Of a DNA stretch of 64,000 nt, positions 10,200 through 21,179 are shown piece after piece. How positions within the stretch are numbered: the first letter of the stretch is position 1; every line of letters begins with the position of its first letter. Below the pieces are notes generated by a model. It made no database searches. It was given only the letters and a program-made list of their open reading frames with translations, and had not been told where the DNA came from. The DNA lies in NCBI GenBank assembly GCA_026874595.1, contig CM049311.1, positions 49,975,676-50,039,675 of the forward strand. The letters are read 5' to 3'. Source of the DNA: Sipunculus nudus. Taxonomy: Eukaryota > Annelida > Sipuncula > Golfingiida > Sipunculidae. A program made the position numbers and the translations under genes.

Positions 10200-12955
10200 A
10201 CTGTATTTCAATAGCTTTTTTTTTCAAATATCTTAGAGATGACTGCATGTAAGCAAGCTAACTTGTCTTTAATTCCCCTTCTCTAAATCAGTGGTATATA
10301 TGAGAGCTTCCCGGGCTGCACAGAGACGGCCAGGAATGCTCGATGGTGATGTAGATAGGATATTACTCGATGGTGATGTGGATAAGTTTACAATATCCTT
10401 CAATGGTTTAACAATAACAGGCTAAGCAAAATGAAGTAATTAGAGATATATACCATATATTCCAGTTGCTTTCTTGACATTCATTTGATCTACTGCCTTC
10501 AAACTTCTTCTACGTAAGAGAAAGTGTCATTGTTTTGTCTTAGCACTGAATGGTTGTTTGAAATTGCTGAGACACGGGGATGATCACTATGTACCTTAGT
10601 TTCCTACATTCTTTGCTACATTAACAAAAAAAATTATAAAAATCTTATCTCTTTTCTCGTAATTAATAAAGCATTCTTTTTTATAAGATCTTTCTGATTC
10701 ATGCCACCTTTATTTGTTAGGAAAGGCTTAATAACAATAGGTCAAATGTCTTTTGATTTGGGACCCCCGCACATCTTTCGAAGAAATGGTGGTTAATAGA
10801 TTTGCTTTTTAGTTTTGTGATTTCTTTGACGTTTGTAAAGTTCCAAATTTTTACAGAGGCAAATAAATCCTAGGCCAAACCTTGTTATGACAAGGTTTCA
10901 AGATCTTGCTATAAGCTCTCAGAGCATGTGTCACAACATCATGGCAGGTCAAGGGGGAGTTTGCTTGTTTCGAAAAGACTCTTTTCTAATGTCGCTCCTA
11001 ATCGCTGCACACTCCAGAGCCACGGTTTTCGCTATCCAATCGCTTGAAATAAGCTTTAAATTGTTGCTGTTTTGTCGATGAAAGCGGCTGATGTTTTTTT
11101 TTTATATTGTTTATTAAAATCAAAACATATACAATCCTATTGTCGCGGAACCTAATATCAACAGATCACGTATGCGTGATGAAAATAAATTTTGTTATGG
11201 AGAAAAGAAATCAGATTCTAAAACACTAGGCACCGTGAAATGTCTATGGGTATGAATAAAGAAGTCGGTGTTTTTTTTTGTTAACAAATAACTATGATTA
11301 ATTCTTAAAACAACCCTAACATTACAATACACTAAATTATTACAATAACATAGTGCAACAACAATATAACAGCAAATCAGTATAATCCTACAGGCTAATA
11401 AACCACCTACAGCCTAAAAAACCAAGTGCGCAGTACCTGGATACCACCACTGTCACAGCGACAAGTCCTTTTCAGCATATTATTCAGATGAACAGTTCAC
11501 ACAAATGTTCTCAGAGAATAACAGTCCACTTCATTTACAAAATCAATCCGCCGTAATCCCAAAATGAAGTTCCTGACATAATCCCGAAAGCAAACTGAAG
11601 ACTTTATAAGATCCGTCACAAATCCAGAAGGAAATCTATAATTGCCGCACTTATCGGAATAGGTCCCACAAACTGACTTACACTCTTCTGTGTCCGTTGG
11701 AACACTCTCTCATCTCCCTCTAGGCTCTAAAACACAGCACCTTTCATCCGAAAACTCTGGAAAATTCCCTTTCATGAACAATCGAAAAGAACCTAAAATG
11801 ATACACAGTACACACGCGTTACAGAAAACATCTAGAACAACACCGCTGTGTCTCCATATACCAGGGTGCACACGTGAGCCGGCCCGGCTCGGCCAATCGA
11901 GAAAGCCCCAGACTAGCATGACCCTATGTTTACACGCGGGCCGCACCCGGCCAGCCAAAACAAGGAACTCCGTAACATAGCAGCGCCAGACGCCAAACAC
12001 AATCAGAATGCCAACAGCGCACGCCAAAAGAGACGTCAGCAGCTAACAATAGAACAGGCATCTGTAACACTATACACATACAACTCTACACATACAATTT
12101 GTTGCAAATCTATAAATAAACCTACAAACAATATGTATTAGAACTATAACATAGCAAACACTACACCATAACATATGCATACGATATATTCTTACCTGAA
12201 AAAGAAACACTTATATTAACACAAACACACCTGAACTATAAGGTTACGTTCTTTACACAGCGCTTCAACTATAGGCCCACTGCCTATACTGTAAGCGCTG
12301 TTTGTTATGACCTCGTATCCTGAATCGAACACCAGAGGGGAGCACTGTATTTTTGTCCAATCAGATGAGACCTTGTGCTGGAAGACACGGCCAAGCGAGG
12401 AATACACGAAGCCAATCATTTTCATTTCTTTTTGAGTGACAGCTTATCGTCCCGGTAATGGTCTGAACAGGCAACAGGCTCGGAGAGAATTGCCGCAGAC
12501 GTGGTTTGCTTAGGGCCTTGGGCACATAGGATGCCAGGCCGTTGAGCTGTAATTCAAACGAAACGTAACAACAAAGGCTGCGTACACACCTCGCTGGCTG
12601 GTTTCAGTTCTGCAGACAGATACATGGCTACGCTAACACAGTCATAATGTCAGAATCGAATCGGTCGATGATGCGAGAATGCAGAGGGAGCAATTCGACC
12701 GTTAACTGTCTTCAAACGGCGATTGAAGGGCAGCTATGGGCGGAGCCAGGATGCCTGTCGAGTGTTTGTTTATAGGCATCTGGTTGGCCGTTTGTCACAT
12801 CTTACGCACGTGTTTTTCAGCGGACAACGAACCGCCATCTGGTGTCTAAATATATCATAAACGGTCAAAGCTGGCAGTGTGAAAATCAGTTGCTTCTTTA
12901 GAAGCGTAAGATTTCCGCTGCCTCGGGAGCGTACTATAAGGTATACATATACATA
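10200..12955. other. Gene-free stretch
   Basis: No supported gene. T-runs at 11093-11104 and 11268-11280 could be poly(A) tails of minus-strand retroposons, but no body is recognised. A GC-rich patch at 11870-11965 has two related words (ACACGTGAGCCGGCCCGGC and ACACGCGGGCCGCACCCGG). Frames at 11710-12027 and 12216-12425 show no domain. Confidence 0.45.
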
Positions 12956-12959
12956 AATT

Positions 12960-13343
12960 ATGGACCAATTCGTAAAAGTGTGTGACAGGATTCTGTCAAA
13001 CTGTGACCGCGAGGTTGGGCCATATAGCTGTACAGTATGGAAAGGGGCGACCACCAACCCAGCCAAGCCACCAGTGTATGGCAGGGTCCGGAATGCTCTG
13101 AAGGGGGGTGGTTCTCATACGAGTGTGCACCGCCTGATGTATTTTGCAAATAAACACATCAGACAGATGCCAGAAGTACATAAGGGCGGTGCACAGCTCG
13201 AGGTGTCACATTTGTGCCACAATTCTCTTTGTGTGAACCCGCACCATTTGGTTCTGGAGACTCATGAAATAAACATGAGTAGGCTACATTGTACAAAACA
13301 AAGAGCATGCACACAGGGTCACGAGCCACATTGTTTGATATGA
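12960..13343 (+). CDS. I-PpoI-like His-Me finger (zinc-loop) nuclease-domain protein
   Basis: An intact 127-residue ORF carries the zinc-binding-loop signature of the I-PpoI group of His-Me finger endonucleases. The motif SHLCHNSLCVNPHHL (residues 83-97) supplies a candidate catalytic His84 and zinc ligands Cys86, Cys91 and His96. Asn105 matches the metal-binding Asn of I-PpoI with the same spacing (nine residues after His96). Cys111, Cys117, His121 and Cys125 match the second zinc site with slightly different spacing. An upstream Cys24 in SCTVWKGA could complete the first site. In the known family this fold cuts DNA using one metal ion. The ORF has no stop or frameshift, in contrast with its neighbours, and lies just outside LTR element B. 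A TATA-like word lies near 12846. Homologous multi-copy proteins occur in invertebrates as I recall, with undetermined roles; homing activity is not implied. Confidence 0.75.
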   Translation: MDQFVKVCDRILSNCDREVGPYSCTVWKGATTNPAKPPVYGRVRNALKGGGSHTSVHRLMYFANKHIRQMPEVHKGGAQLEVSHLCHNSLCVNPHHLVLETHEINMSRLHCTKQRACTQGHEPHCLI

Positions 13344-13447
13344 GTCATATTATGTTTTACATTATCATTTATTTTTATATGATCTGTCATTGTATATTTG
13401 TATTAACATTCACGTGTTTAACCAGAGTTATTTTGTAAGGGTTGTTA

Positions 13448-13616
13448 TGAATCTTGGTTGATTGGCGAGTTTTAGCTCCGACAGGAAACAACTACCAACA
13501 CAATAATGGCGGGGGTACGGAACTACTTTTTTTAGTTCTCACCGCGACACACCTATGCACAACCGTCCATCGTGCCAATCCGCTACACGATACAGTACAG
13601 TCGTCTCTGATATACA
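13448..13616 (-). repeat. 3' LTR of element B
   Basis: About 169 bp, similar to 25635-25805. Shared words include ATTTTAGCTCC, CACCGCGA and CTCTGATATACA. A purine-rich tract (minus-strand ACAGGGAAGAGA) immediately precedes its TG start, as expected for a 3' LTR. Confidence 0.75.
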
Positions 13617-13857
13617 TCTCTTCCCTGTTTAATCTAGGGGAACCCTGGTAAAAAAAATATTGTAAACTAGCTGTGGTCAGACAATTTCTGGTAGGACTGG
13701 ACTAGTTTACATATGGGTGAAAAAGTTTAGATTGAGTTTGAAAAATATGACAAACAGAAACAGGTTTTTATCCATATGGATGAGGAAAAAATCCTACTGG
13801 TTCAAATAATATTGAAGAAGATATGTGTGCAATAGAAAATCACTTAATGTACTCTGC

Positions 13858-14977
13858 TGGCCATATTTCATTTGGAGCAAGTCTGTATTTCAATAGGTCA
13901 GAAGCCCTCATAGGCACTAATGATCCCTGTGAATTTGAGAAAGATCAAGCATGTTCTTGTTGAGATATTGGGTGTGAAATACAATCAATGATTGTGCTCT
14001 GGTGGCCATACTGGAATTCCAACAGGCCCGCAATTCCATAGAGATTGAATCCGCATAAGCACCAATGATCCCTGAGAAAATATAAAGATCAAGCATGTTC
14101 TTGTTTAGGACAAATCACCAATTGTGCTCTGGCAGCCATATTGGTATTAGAACAGACCTGTAATACAGTTGGGATAGTAATCTCATCCCTGTGAATTTGG
14201 GTAGCTGAAGAAATATAATGTTGAGTTATCGCGTGCGAAAGAAAATCCGCGATTGGGCTCTGGTGGCCATAATGGAATTCCGACAGGTCTGTAATTCAAT
14301 AAGTCTGGAGCCCCCCCCCCCCCCCCCTATTTGTTGCAAGCATCACTGTGAATTTGGGAAAGCTGAAGTATGTTGTTGCTGAGTTCTTGAGCGCAAAAGA
14401 AAATCAGCGATTGGGCTGTGGTGGCCATATTGGAATTCTGATAGGTCTGTAAATCAATAGGTCTGGAGCCCTTGTATGTACTCATCATCCGTGTGAATTT
14501 TGGAAAGCTGAAGTGTGTTGTTGCGATTTATCGCGCGCGAAAGAAAATCAGTGATTGGGCTGTGGCGGCCATATTGGAATTCTGATAGGTCTGTTATTTA
14601 ATATGTCTGGAGCCCTCATTTTTACCAATCATCCCTGTGAATTTGGGAAAGCTGAAGTATGTTGTTGTTGAGTTCTTGCGCGCAAAAGAAAATCAGCGAT
14701 TGGGCTGTGGTGGCCATATTGGAATTCCGACAGGTCTGTAAATCAATAGGTTTGGAGCCCTCATTTTTACCAATCATCCCTGTGAATTTGGGAAAGCTGA
14801 AGTATGTTGTTGTGTTATTGCGCGCGAAAGAAAATCAGCGATTGGCCTGTGGTGGCCATATTGGAATTCCGACAGGCCTGTAATTCAATAAGCCTGGAGC
14901 CCTAATATGTACCAATCATCCCAGTGAATGGGTAAGCTGAAGTATGTTGTTGTTGAGTTATCGCGCGCAAAGGAAAG
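13858..14977 (+). repeat. ~143-bp satellite array, eight units
   Basis: Units begin with TGGCCATATTGGAATTC at about 13858, 14003, 14133, 14264, 14422, 14566, 14711 and 14853. Each continues GACAGGTCTGTAATTCAATA, GGTCTGGAGCCCTC, CATCCCTGTGAATTTGGG and GCGCGAAAGAAAATC. The first three units are the most diverged. The fourth holds a C16 run (14311-14326). The array occupies part of the space where RNase H and integrase of element B should be. Confidence 0.85.
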
Positions 14978-16765
14978 TGTTTCCGACGGAAGGACACGGT
15001 GATCACTAAAAACTCAAAATTATCTTCATGTCTTGTTCAAAGTTAAATTTGCGAATATATCAAAATGTTAGAATTGTGAACATTGTTTGTACAAAATGCT
15101 TTAGGTAAGGTGTCATCTTTCAAGCACATACCAGTCCTGTCGCTACTGGTTTCAAAAATCAAAGCAAAATTTGCCTAGAATGTAAACACTGCTTTGGTTC
15201 CATTTTTATTTGTTATAACTTACGATTACCTAAAGAACACAATACGGCATTCGAATATGTTAAGTGAGAATAAAGGCACTTAATTGTATTTAGCCAAACA
15301 CGGGGTTGCGTCTCGCTTCACCGATCTTGGCAGCTGTAGCCGCTTGGCAAAGTGAAAACGCCATTTGCTCGGTCGCCGTGGTACAGTTCACCTCGTGAAC
15401 CGGCAGTCAAGTCTTCGTAGGTTAAGGGGCTGTTACAGGGGCCTTTAATTTCGTTTCATAACATTTAAACAGCAGGAGCAAGAAAGGGAACCAAGTTTGA
15501 ACATAAGAATTCTCGCTTTTGTAGCTCATGTGGTAGGACGTGTAAAGGTCTTGAGGGATCTTATGGGCCTGGATATATTAGTAGGACAGAGACGGTATCT
15601 TGACTTTTGTGTGAGGTATAATCTAAGAGCTGTTACGGTATCTTAACTTTCGTGTGAGATATAATCAGAGGACGCGCTCCTCATGTTTAATAGTTAGGTT
15701 GCATCGCCGCGCTCTTAAGTATAGCACAGTCTCCGTATATCTTGGCCGCAGTCAGTTCATTACATATTGAAGAAGGCCATTTCAAACATGTCTTCACTGA
15801 CGCCCTCAGATTTGAGCGGGCGCTTTTTGCCATTTAAACTATTAGCGGCCCACCGACAAGAAAATTGGTGATTACATTTAATATCCTTAACCTTCTATTA
15901 ACGGTCATGACTTATAATCATCATAATCTAATCATCATAGATTATTGTGGTCAGTCATTACTTTGGCGTATTACGCCTGTTTGAAAGCAACCGAATTTAC
16001 TGTCTGGAAGTTATGACCATAAACACCATCTTTCATTCGGTAGTATTCAAAAAAGATATTCGCGGTCACTGTATATGAAAATTAAGTTAAGACAATCCAA
16101 AACAGACCAGCATAGCCATGGCGTTGACATATACATTGGCTGCTCCAAATCAGAAGTTTGCGCAGTGTGTTAAATGATCTTGCAGGTGAGAAACAGCTTG
16201 CCTCAGAAACGCACTATATATGCCCTTTATCAGTTCCAAAACAAAGTTGTCATTATTCTTAAATCAAATGCGTTTGCAATACTGGGAATTTTTCCGGTCA
16301 CTGAACACGTCGGAGTTTCGCCACTGATGCCGGATCAGCACAGCTTCGGGACTGTGAGAGTATACTCTCGGGACGCTGGGGGAGCAATGTCTACCAATCA
16401 TACATAGGAACATTTGCCTACATTAAATTCAGCATCGCAAACAGGGTAGCTAGCTATATCCACTCGAGACTCGCGATATCTTGGCCTCAAGGTCATCCTT
16501 AGGTTGGCTCGGGCCTTTATTTGGCCATAGAAACCGCCGATTTCTATTCAAGGTCTGGCTCTGAGGCCCAGTTATTTCAGACTTTGGTTATTTATGTATG
16601 AGAAACGCGTGAAATGGCTAACACAATAGGGCATTCAAATATGTTAAACGTTTAATATAGATATCAGTTGCTGTATCAGTGTTATAAAATAACTTCAGTG
16701 GAACCTCTGTTTACTAGAAACATGTTATTTTCAACTATATGATTAAGGAGACCTTGAAAAGAAAT
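14978..16765. repeat. Interspersed repeat sequence, related to 60430-60920
   Basis: No gene is seen. Two segments, 15010-15260 and 16600-16765, share words with 60430-60620 (for example TAGAATGTA.ACA, ATACCAAAGGAACACAA-like, and GTGGAACCTCTG.TTACTAGAA). They appear to be copies of one repeat family. The intervening sequence 15300-16590 shows no recognisable feature. Confidence 0.5.
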
Positions 16766-16767
16766 AT

Positions 16768-16792
16768 CTATATATATATATATATATATATA

Positions 16793-16843
<51 letters not shown>
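16768..16843. repeat. (TA)n microsatellite
   Basis: A TA run with a single TTAA interruption near 16793, embedded in the interspersed repeat that ends at 17040. Confidence 0.9.
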
Positions 16844-17040
16844 CTAACAAACATAAAAACGCTGGAAATAACAATATTTTTCTGATATACATGACAATAG
16901 GCCGTTTTTGACAATGTTCCCCTATCTAGATTTAATTTAGTATGTTAATCAGGAAGTGGTTCTAAACAAAAAAAAAAAAATTAAAATTATTTATGTTGCA
17001 ATTTTTGGCGGGTTGGCTGGATATTTTCGCAGATTGCCTG
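16844..17040. repeat. Repeat end shared with 60690-60905
   Basis: The sequence parallels 60690-60905, ending in both places with AATTTTTGGCGG then ATATTCGCA(A/G)ATTGCCTGG. At 17040 it joins gypsy RT of element B, and at about 60905 it adjoins a LINE remnant. It therefore marks a mobile-repeat boundary. Confidence 0.6.
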
Positions 17041-17815
17041 GAATACTTTGTGAGTAGATATGACGAGATACTTCCTGGACTGCTCGTCCAATTTTATTCT
17101 ATTGTACGCATGCGCCAAGTCTAGCTTGGAAAAGGACACACCACCTGGCAGATTAGACAGCAAGTCTTCCACGAAAATAATAATAGTGGGCGCTATTGGC
17201 ACAAACACAGGATTAACAGTGGGTTTATAGTTATCACACAACCTAATTGAGCTATCCTTTTTAGGCACGGATAAAATCAGGGAACTCCATTCGCTAGGAT
17301 GCCAAAAATCTGTTATCTCGTTAGTTCATGTTCGACCTGTGTTCTCATGGCATAAGGTACTCTGTAGTTTTGTGGTCATTGGCCTAGCAACATCAGCCAA
17401 AACAATACCTGCTTTTATATTCTTCATTCTACCAAGTTTCCCATCAAACAAAACACTGTGCTTATCCAGTATCTAGTTAAGCATCCTGGAAGCTCCAACG
17501 TTCTTAACAAACATGGAGGGGTTATCTGTACTAGCTCTAGAAAAATCCAGCTTCTTCCAGTTGAACTGAATCGCGTACAGCCACTCTCTTCCTAACAAAG
17601 AATACTATGTGTGCTTAAAAACATATAAATACAGCGACTTGTTCTGTTTACCATACTCAACTGTTTCCCCAGTGAAACTAGAGAACACCTTACGAGTCTC
17701 CTTTAGTGGCATATCTGCAAACTTAACCTTTGCTGGTGTCCTTGTGAATGGAGACTATGGCACCTCCTGGCTATATGTCCCATCTTGTTACAGTTATTGC
17801 ACCCGACACTTTTGA
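17040..17815 (-). pseudogene. Element B pol remnant: protease region and N-terminal RT
   Basis: The minus strand reads, with frameshifts and a few stops, LLGREWLYAIQFNW and HSVLFDGKLGRMKNIKAG, both typical of gypsy protease-RT linkers. EITDFWHPSEWSSLI and VPKKDSSIRLCDNYK then enter the RT domain, followed by LSNLPGGVSFSKLDLAHAYN, which contains the first catalytic Asp (LDLAHAY). RT ends at 17040, where an unrelated repeat begins, so the YxDD block, RNase H and integrase are absent. This is a decayed Ty3/gypsy polyprotein fragment with no likely activity. Confidence 0.85.
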
Positions 17816-18118
17816 ACCAACACTGTCTGGCGTGTGTGAACTGCGACCACACCTGTTACATTTACCGTCCTTTACATAATTAATACTAGCGGCCTCATCT
17901 CCAGTCCTTCTAGTCTTGGTTTCCGTCACACTAGTTTCCCGTGCCAGGGCGAAATCAGCTGTCGCTTGAAATGTCATTGTTGGGGTTCCCGCCCCATGAG
18001 CTACAATGACGTCGCTTCATTGGTTAAACCACTGATGAAGCGATCCCTCAGTTTTTTATCCACTGTTTCTTCATAACCAAAGTTATGCTCAAGTGCATCA
18101 AAGTGCAGTGTTGTTCTT
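17771..18118 (-). pseudogene. Element B gag, C-terminal half with zinc knuckle
   Basis: The minus strand reads HFDALEHNFGYEETVDKKLR then DRFISGLTNEAT, a conserved gag segment of Ty3/gypsy elements. Further on it has NRCGRSSHTPD, the start of a CCHC knuckle whose later Cys positions are degraded. Frameshifts interrupt it. The segment begins exactly where the 3' LTR of element A ends (about 18120). The N-terminal half of the same gag is found at 25619-25190, on the other side of element A. Confidence 0.75.
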
Positions 18119-18120
18119 TC

Positions 18121-18347
18121 TCACACAGACATTCCGAAAACGGACTCCAGCAACGATTTAATAGATGATTATTTCGCCCCGGCTCGAGTACCAAATGACT
18201 AGAATTCGCAGGAATACTTGAGACAATCACGCGCATGCGCCCTAGCTACCAAATTATAACAAAAGAACATGTAGAAATTAATTCGATGTTGTCCCTGAAC
18301 AAAGGGTTTACGCGTTAATACATTAATTAACTCGATGTCACCATGAC
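18121..18347 (-). repeat. 3' LTR of element A
   Basis: Shares ACATTCCGAAAA, GGACTCCAGCAACGATT, ATTTCGCCCCGGCTCGAGTA, GCGCATGCGCCCT and AACGCGTTAATACA with 24905-25187. It is shorter than the 5' copy, with a deletion around 18290-18300. The minus-strand tract AAGGGGGAGG at 18357-18366 lies just outside its start, marking it as the 3' LTR. Confidence 0.8.
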
Positions 18348-18367
18348 CATTAAAATCCTCCCCCTTA

Positions 18368-19480
18368 AAAAAGGACGAAAGATTAAAATAAACATCATAT
18401 AAACCACAAATTATTTGAGAGTGAACATCACTTCATTTAGGTCTATACCAATTTCCAGCGGACAGGTTGTCCCTTTAAACTTGGTAGAAATACACAAAAT
18501 CTCATTCCCCATCAACCATCTGGGGAACCCTTTAAACAGGTTATGAGCCTAACATACTTCCTGAATTGTCGCGAGAGACATCAATATCCATTCCATATTA
18601 CAATACATGGCATAAAACATATTAGAAAATTACTCTCATATCCCACCAGCTAAGACGTCTAGCATAATTTAACAGGAATTGAACCTTATACATAAATCCC
18701 ACCTACTACACAGGTGTACCAACAAACTCTCTCTTATGATACATAACGTTATGGTTTAATAAGAGGCATATATAATAAATATCCTCACAATTTAATAATA
18801 ATATCTGTGATATACGAGTCCCAAAAGAACAAGACTCATTCATAGAAATACCTCCTAAGGATAGACCATGAATACAAATTCACTACACAGACATTATAAT
18901 AGGAAAAACCAGAAATCTATTTGTGCATGGTACTATGTATGGTAACTGAGTAACGTAAGCTCCACTGATTGCCTTATACAATTATTTACTTTACAAGAAC
19001 ACACAAAACAGGCACTTTTTTGGGGAAAACTTACACATAATAAAGCCAATACTGGAGCAATACTTGATTTAGAAATTTCTGGCGAGATTATCGTATCAGC
19101 TTGCGGTTTCTCTTGAAAATAAAAATTTTAAAGTAGACACTTTATCTAGTTTGTTATTTTAATAACAAACTAGATTACTGATCAAAATCAAATACATAGC
19201 TCAACATTACACCAGTATAATGATTATTCTGTTATGTCAAGTATAATACTACGTGGTAATGGTGCATGTTAAGTGAATGTGAAATAATATTCAGTGAAAT
19301 AGTGAAATAATACTGTGTAATACACGAACATAATATACTGCAACACAGTATAATAATCACAGAATGAATACAGAATCCAAATGATAAGACATCAGTCATC
19401 ACGGAATGATAGTCCAACTGATAAGGCATCGGTCATCACAGGGTTCAGTTCATACACGCGTAATATAAGGATTAACAATA
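18368..19480. other. Non-coding 3' region of element A
   Basis: AT-rich sequence between the integrase remnant and the polypurine tract, with no coding frame. It contains a 32-bp palindrome at 19144-19175 (ATCTAGTTTGTTATT, a 2-base centre, and its complement) and short repeats of AATAATA..GTGAAATAATA around 19280-19310. Confidence 0.6.
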
Positions 19481-19499
19481 GTCTATGATCCATGCTCTG

Positions 19500-20692
19500 G
19501 CTTGATCTGATCCGCATGCTTCACTAATGACTCTGATCCAACTAAGACGCCGGACTTTTAACGCATTGAAACGGTTCAGCACGGGATAAGGTCCAATCCA
19601 GCGAAATGCCAATATCGCAGTAAATTCCTTCGAAGCATCCGACTAATAATGTGTCTTTATATACCCGCGATCTCCGACTTTAATATTGACTTGCCTTCGA
19701 CGTTTATCATATGATATATCCGGGTTGCGCGTTTGTGTCTCAGTCGTTTGAACACAATATTGTCTCTATCCGCATGGTCCTTGATGAGTTCCAGAATCCA
19801 ATCCATGAGTGTCACCAGATGGAATGATGGGCGCCACAGGAACATCCGAAGAAACACACCGATCTGAGGACACCGCAACTGACGACCAAACAGAACTAAA
19901 GCAGTAGATAACCCCGTGGAACAATTTTCTACTGAGTTTAAATCAAAACAGAATTCTGACAGATGAACGTCCCAAGTTCTTTGATCATCCTGAAAATAAC
20001 TGGACAACATTGACTTCAAATCCCTCTCCACCAAATTTGTCCAAGGGTGATACGTAGTAGAATAAATAAGACGTACACCCCATCTCTGACAAACAGCCTT
20101 AAATACTTAGAAGTAAATTGACTACCCTGATCAGAAAGTAATTTCTGTGGTGGACAATATCGAGTGAATATCTCTCTGACCAAAATCTTAGCAATTGCTT
20201 TGTCTGTTGCTCTTTTCATTGGAAATAGGTCAATACAGTTGAAAAATGATCTCGCCAGAATCCACTAAAAATGAACTAGCCAGACTAAGATATACTGGTG
20301 TCCACTATATGAACTGGGCAAAGAACTGGGCAAAGGACCTACTAAGTCTACAGCTGCAAATTCTCATGGCCTAGTAGACTGAGTACTATGCATAAAACCT
20401 CCGAGGATTATGATAAGAGGGTTTTACCTTCTTACATACTGAACAGGAGCCAACATACTTTTTTCACATCTTTATACGATCCGTCCCAAGTTAAATAAGA
20501 CTGAATTCTCTTTCTAGTCTTAAAACTACCCGGATGACCTGCTGTGGGTAAATCATGAAATGCACTAATAACCCTCAGTTTCAAAACAGATGGAATCAAA
20601 ATCTTATATCCGTCACGGGTCTGACGAAAAAGAATACAAGACATCTGACACTGACTCGCTAATTTCTGTTTTCTTTTCAAGGCCTCTCTCAC
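19500..20692 (-). pseudogene. Element A integrase (H2C2, core, C-terminal domain)
   Basis: The minus strand encodes, in shifted frames, the H2C2 zinc-finger part (AFHDLPTAGHPGSFKTRKR, whose Cys half is partly lost), the core with a DQGSQFTSKYLR block carrying the second catalytic Asp, and a C-terminal portion (KSMLSSYFQDDQRTWDVHLS, then VFLRMFLWRPSF). In Ty3/gypsy elements this enzyme inserts the cDNA copy. At least four frameshifts or stops make it inactive. It follows the RNase H remnant and is the last coding segment of the element. Confidence 0.85.
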
Positions 20693-21179
20693 CCTGTAAA
20701 TATTGTATAACTAAACCTAATACAGGATCTTGCTTTTTCATTTTTATGAGTTCTTGATTATTAGGTTAGGAACTGGGAATATTTCTAAATCTATAGTAGT
20801 TCTAGTTTCTAATTTAGAATTGGGCGCCTGAGAATTGTTCATTATGGAACAGACAAAATCCAATTCACTTGCTATGGTAGGATCAATATTTACACATATA
20901 TCATGAAACCAACGGTCATATACTCAAATTGATCACACTGGACCCAATCTATTACCTCTCCTGTAGGTTTGTAATTAGAGTGTTCGCATTTACCGTGATT
21001 CTGATTGATTCTGATTTTGATCCAAGACCACTCCAACTGCGTAGGAGAATTAAATCTGGTATCACGCTACTGAGTGTCAGGAACAATAGGGAATTTTCCC
21101 GGTCGATACTGAACCTCAAAATTGAATTCTTGAAGATTCGAATTCGAAAAACCCAACGATACAGGCTACCATTTAATTC

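Noticed and set aside
13858-14977. Regularly spaced repeats considered as a CRISPR array
   Set aside because: The units are contiguous ~143-bp satellite monomers without spacers, in a eukaryotic context.
16987-17040. C-terminal 18 residues of the RT frame ending at 16987
   Set aside because: This tail is read from an unrelated repeat that begins at 17040, so it is not part of RT.
18121-18347. Left LTR of element A read as the 5' LTR of the gag fragment at 18118-17771
   Set aside because: A polypurine tract lies just outside its minus-strand start, and the missing N-terminal half of that gag is at 25619-25190. Nesting explains both facts better.
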